Assembly (NCBI GenBank): GCA_937885465.1 | Contig: CAKZZM010000159.1 | Location: 1-24,912 of the forward strand | Direction of reading: 5' to 3' | DNA from: an uncultured Bacteroidales bacterium | GTDB lineage: Bacteria > Bacteroidota > Bacteroidia > Bacteroidales > Paludibacteraceae | Length of the DNA: 24,912 nt | Part shown: positions 24,743 through 24,912 of the stretch, one piece after another | Numbering within the stretch: the stretch's first letter is position 1 | How the letters are laid out: every line of letters begins with the position of its first letter | Translations under genes and position numbers: made by a program | Notes under the pieces: generated by a model | Told to the model about the DNA's origin: nothing | Database searches by the model: none | The model's input: the letters and a program-made list of their open reading frames with translations, nothing else

Positions 24743-24912
24743 TTATTCAGCAGCTTCTTCTTCTTTGCTTGCTTTCTTAGTTGTTTTCTTGGCTGCTTTC
24801 TTTCCGGCTTCTTTTTGAGCGAGTTTTTCGAGAGCAGCTGCGTCCATTTCTGCCTTTAAATCAGCGAGGGCAGTGATATCGCCAAGAGTGGTCTTCTCTA
24901 CTGCGGTAGCAG
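24743..24912 (-). CDS. C-terminal tail of an unidentified Ala/Lys/Glu-rich protein
   Basis: The - strand is open from the window edge to TAA at 24743-24745; 55 residues are visible. They read ATAVEKTTLGDITALADL, then a helical Ala-rich stretch, then a very basic AGKKAAKKTTKKASK and an acidic EEEAAE end. A strong terminator follows. Charged Ala/Lys tails of this kind extend some ribosomal proteins (for example bS16 or bL17) and other nucleic-acid-binding proteins in Bacteroidota, but the conserved part lies outside the window and I do not assign a name. Confidence 0.7.
   Translation of the reverse strand, partial: ATAVEKTTLGDITALADLKAEMDAAALEKLAQKEAGKKAAKKTTKKASKEEEAAE

Overview
The window looks like a chromosomal segment of a Bacteroidota (Bacteroidales) bacterium. 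The evidence is: Bacteroidota-type promoters (a TAnnTTTG -7 box about 19-20 bases from a TTG/TTTG -33 box) ahead of several genes; large BspA-type surface proteins with a short C-terminal tail of the kind used by type IX secretion cargo; lipoproteins with S/G-C lipoboxes; paired Mip-like FKBP isomerases; and a GH28/DUF4861 pair typical of Bacteroidota pectin loci. Genus cannot be set from this sequence alone.

Left part (1 to about 5.1 kb, + strand): a type III restriction-modification locus. It holds the C-terminal end of the Mod methyltransferase (cut by the window edge), a DUF1016/YhcG-type PDDEXK nuclease gene, and the full-length Res helicase-nuclease. The DUF1016 gene sits between two arrays of direct repeats. 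Both arrays have a 33-bp period but different repeat sequences. Its coding linker also carries three small palindromes whose stem bases co-vary.

Middle (about 5.1 to 14.9 kb, + strand): a promoter, then a roughly 375-base stretch rich in hairpins that ends in a strong intrinsic-terminator-like hairpin. About 100 bases later come two overlapping genes for exported surface proteins of 1017 and 2063 aa. Both end in a related secretion-type tail. This hairpin-rich leader with a premature terminator is the best candidate here for an undescribed regulatory RNA.

Junction (about 14.9 to 17.8 kb): palindromic repeats, a DUF4143-type ATPase on the - strand, a frameshifted and internally deleted tyrosine recombinase, and a tRNA-Asp gene whose 3' end is duplicated beside it. 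This is the signature of a decayed element at a tRNA attachment site. I infer that the accessory genes to its left may have arrived by such events.

Right part (17.8 kb to the end, all - strand): core and metabolic genes. From promoter-proximal to distal they are an unidentified Ala/Lys/Glu-rich protein tail with its own terminator; a likely operon of a cytoplasmic FKBP isomerase, a lipoprotein FKBP isomerase, a Wzx/MurJ-like flippase and truA; then a GH28 polygalacturonase lipoprotein overlapping a DUF4861 lipoprotein, presumably for pectin breakdown.
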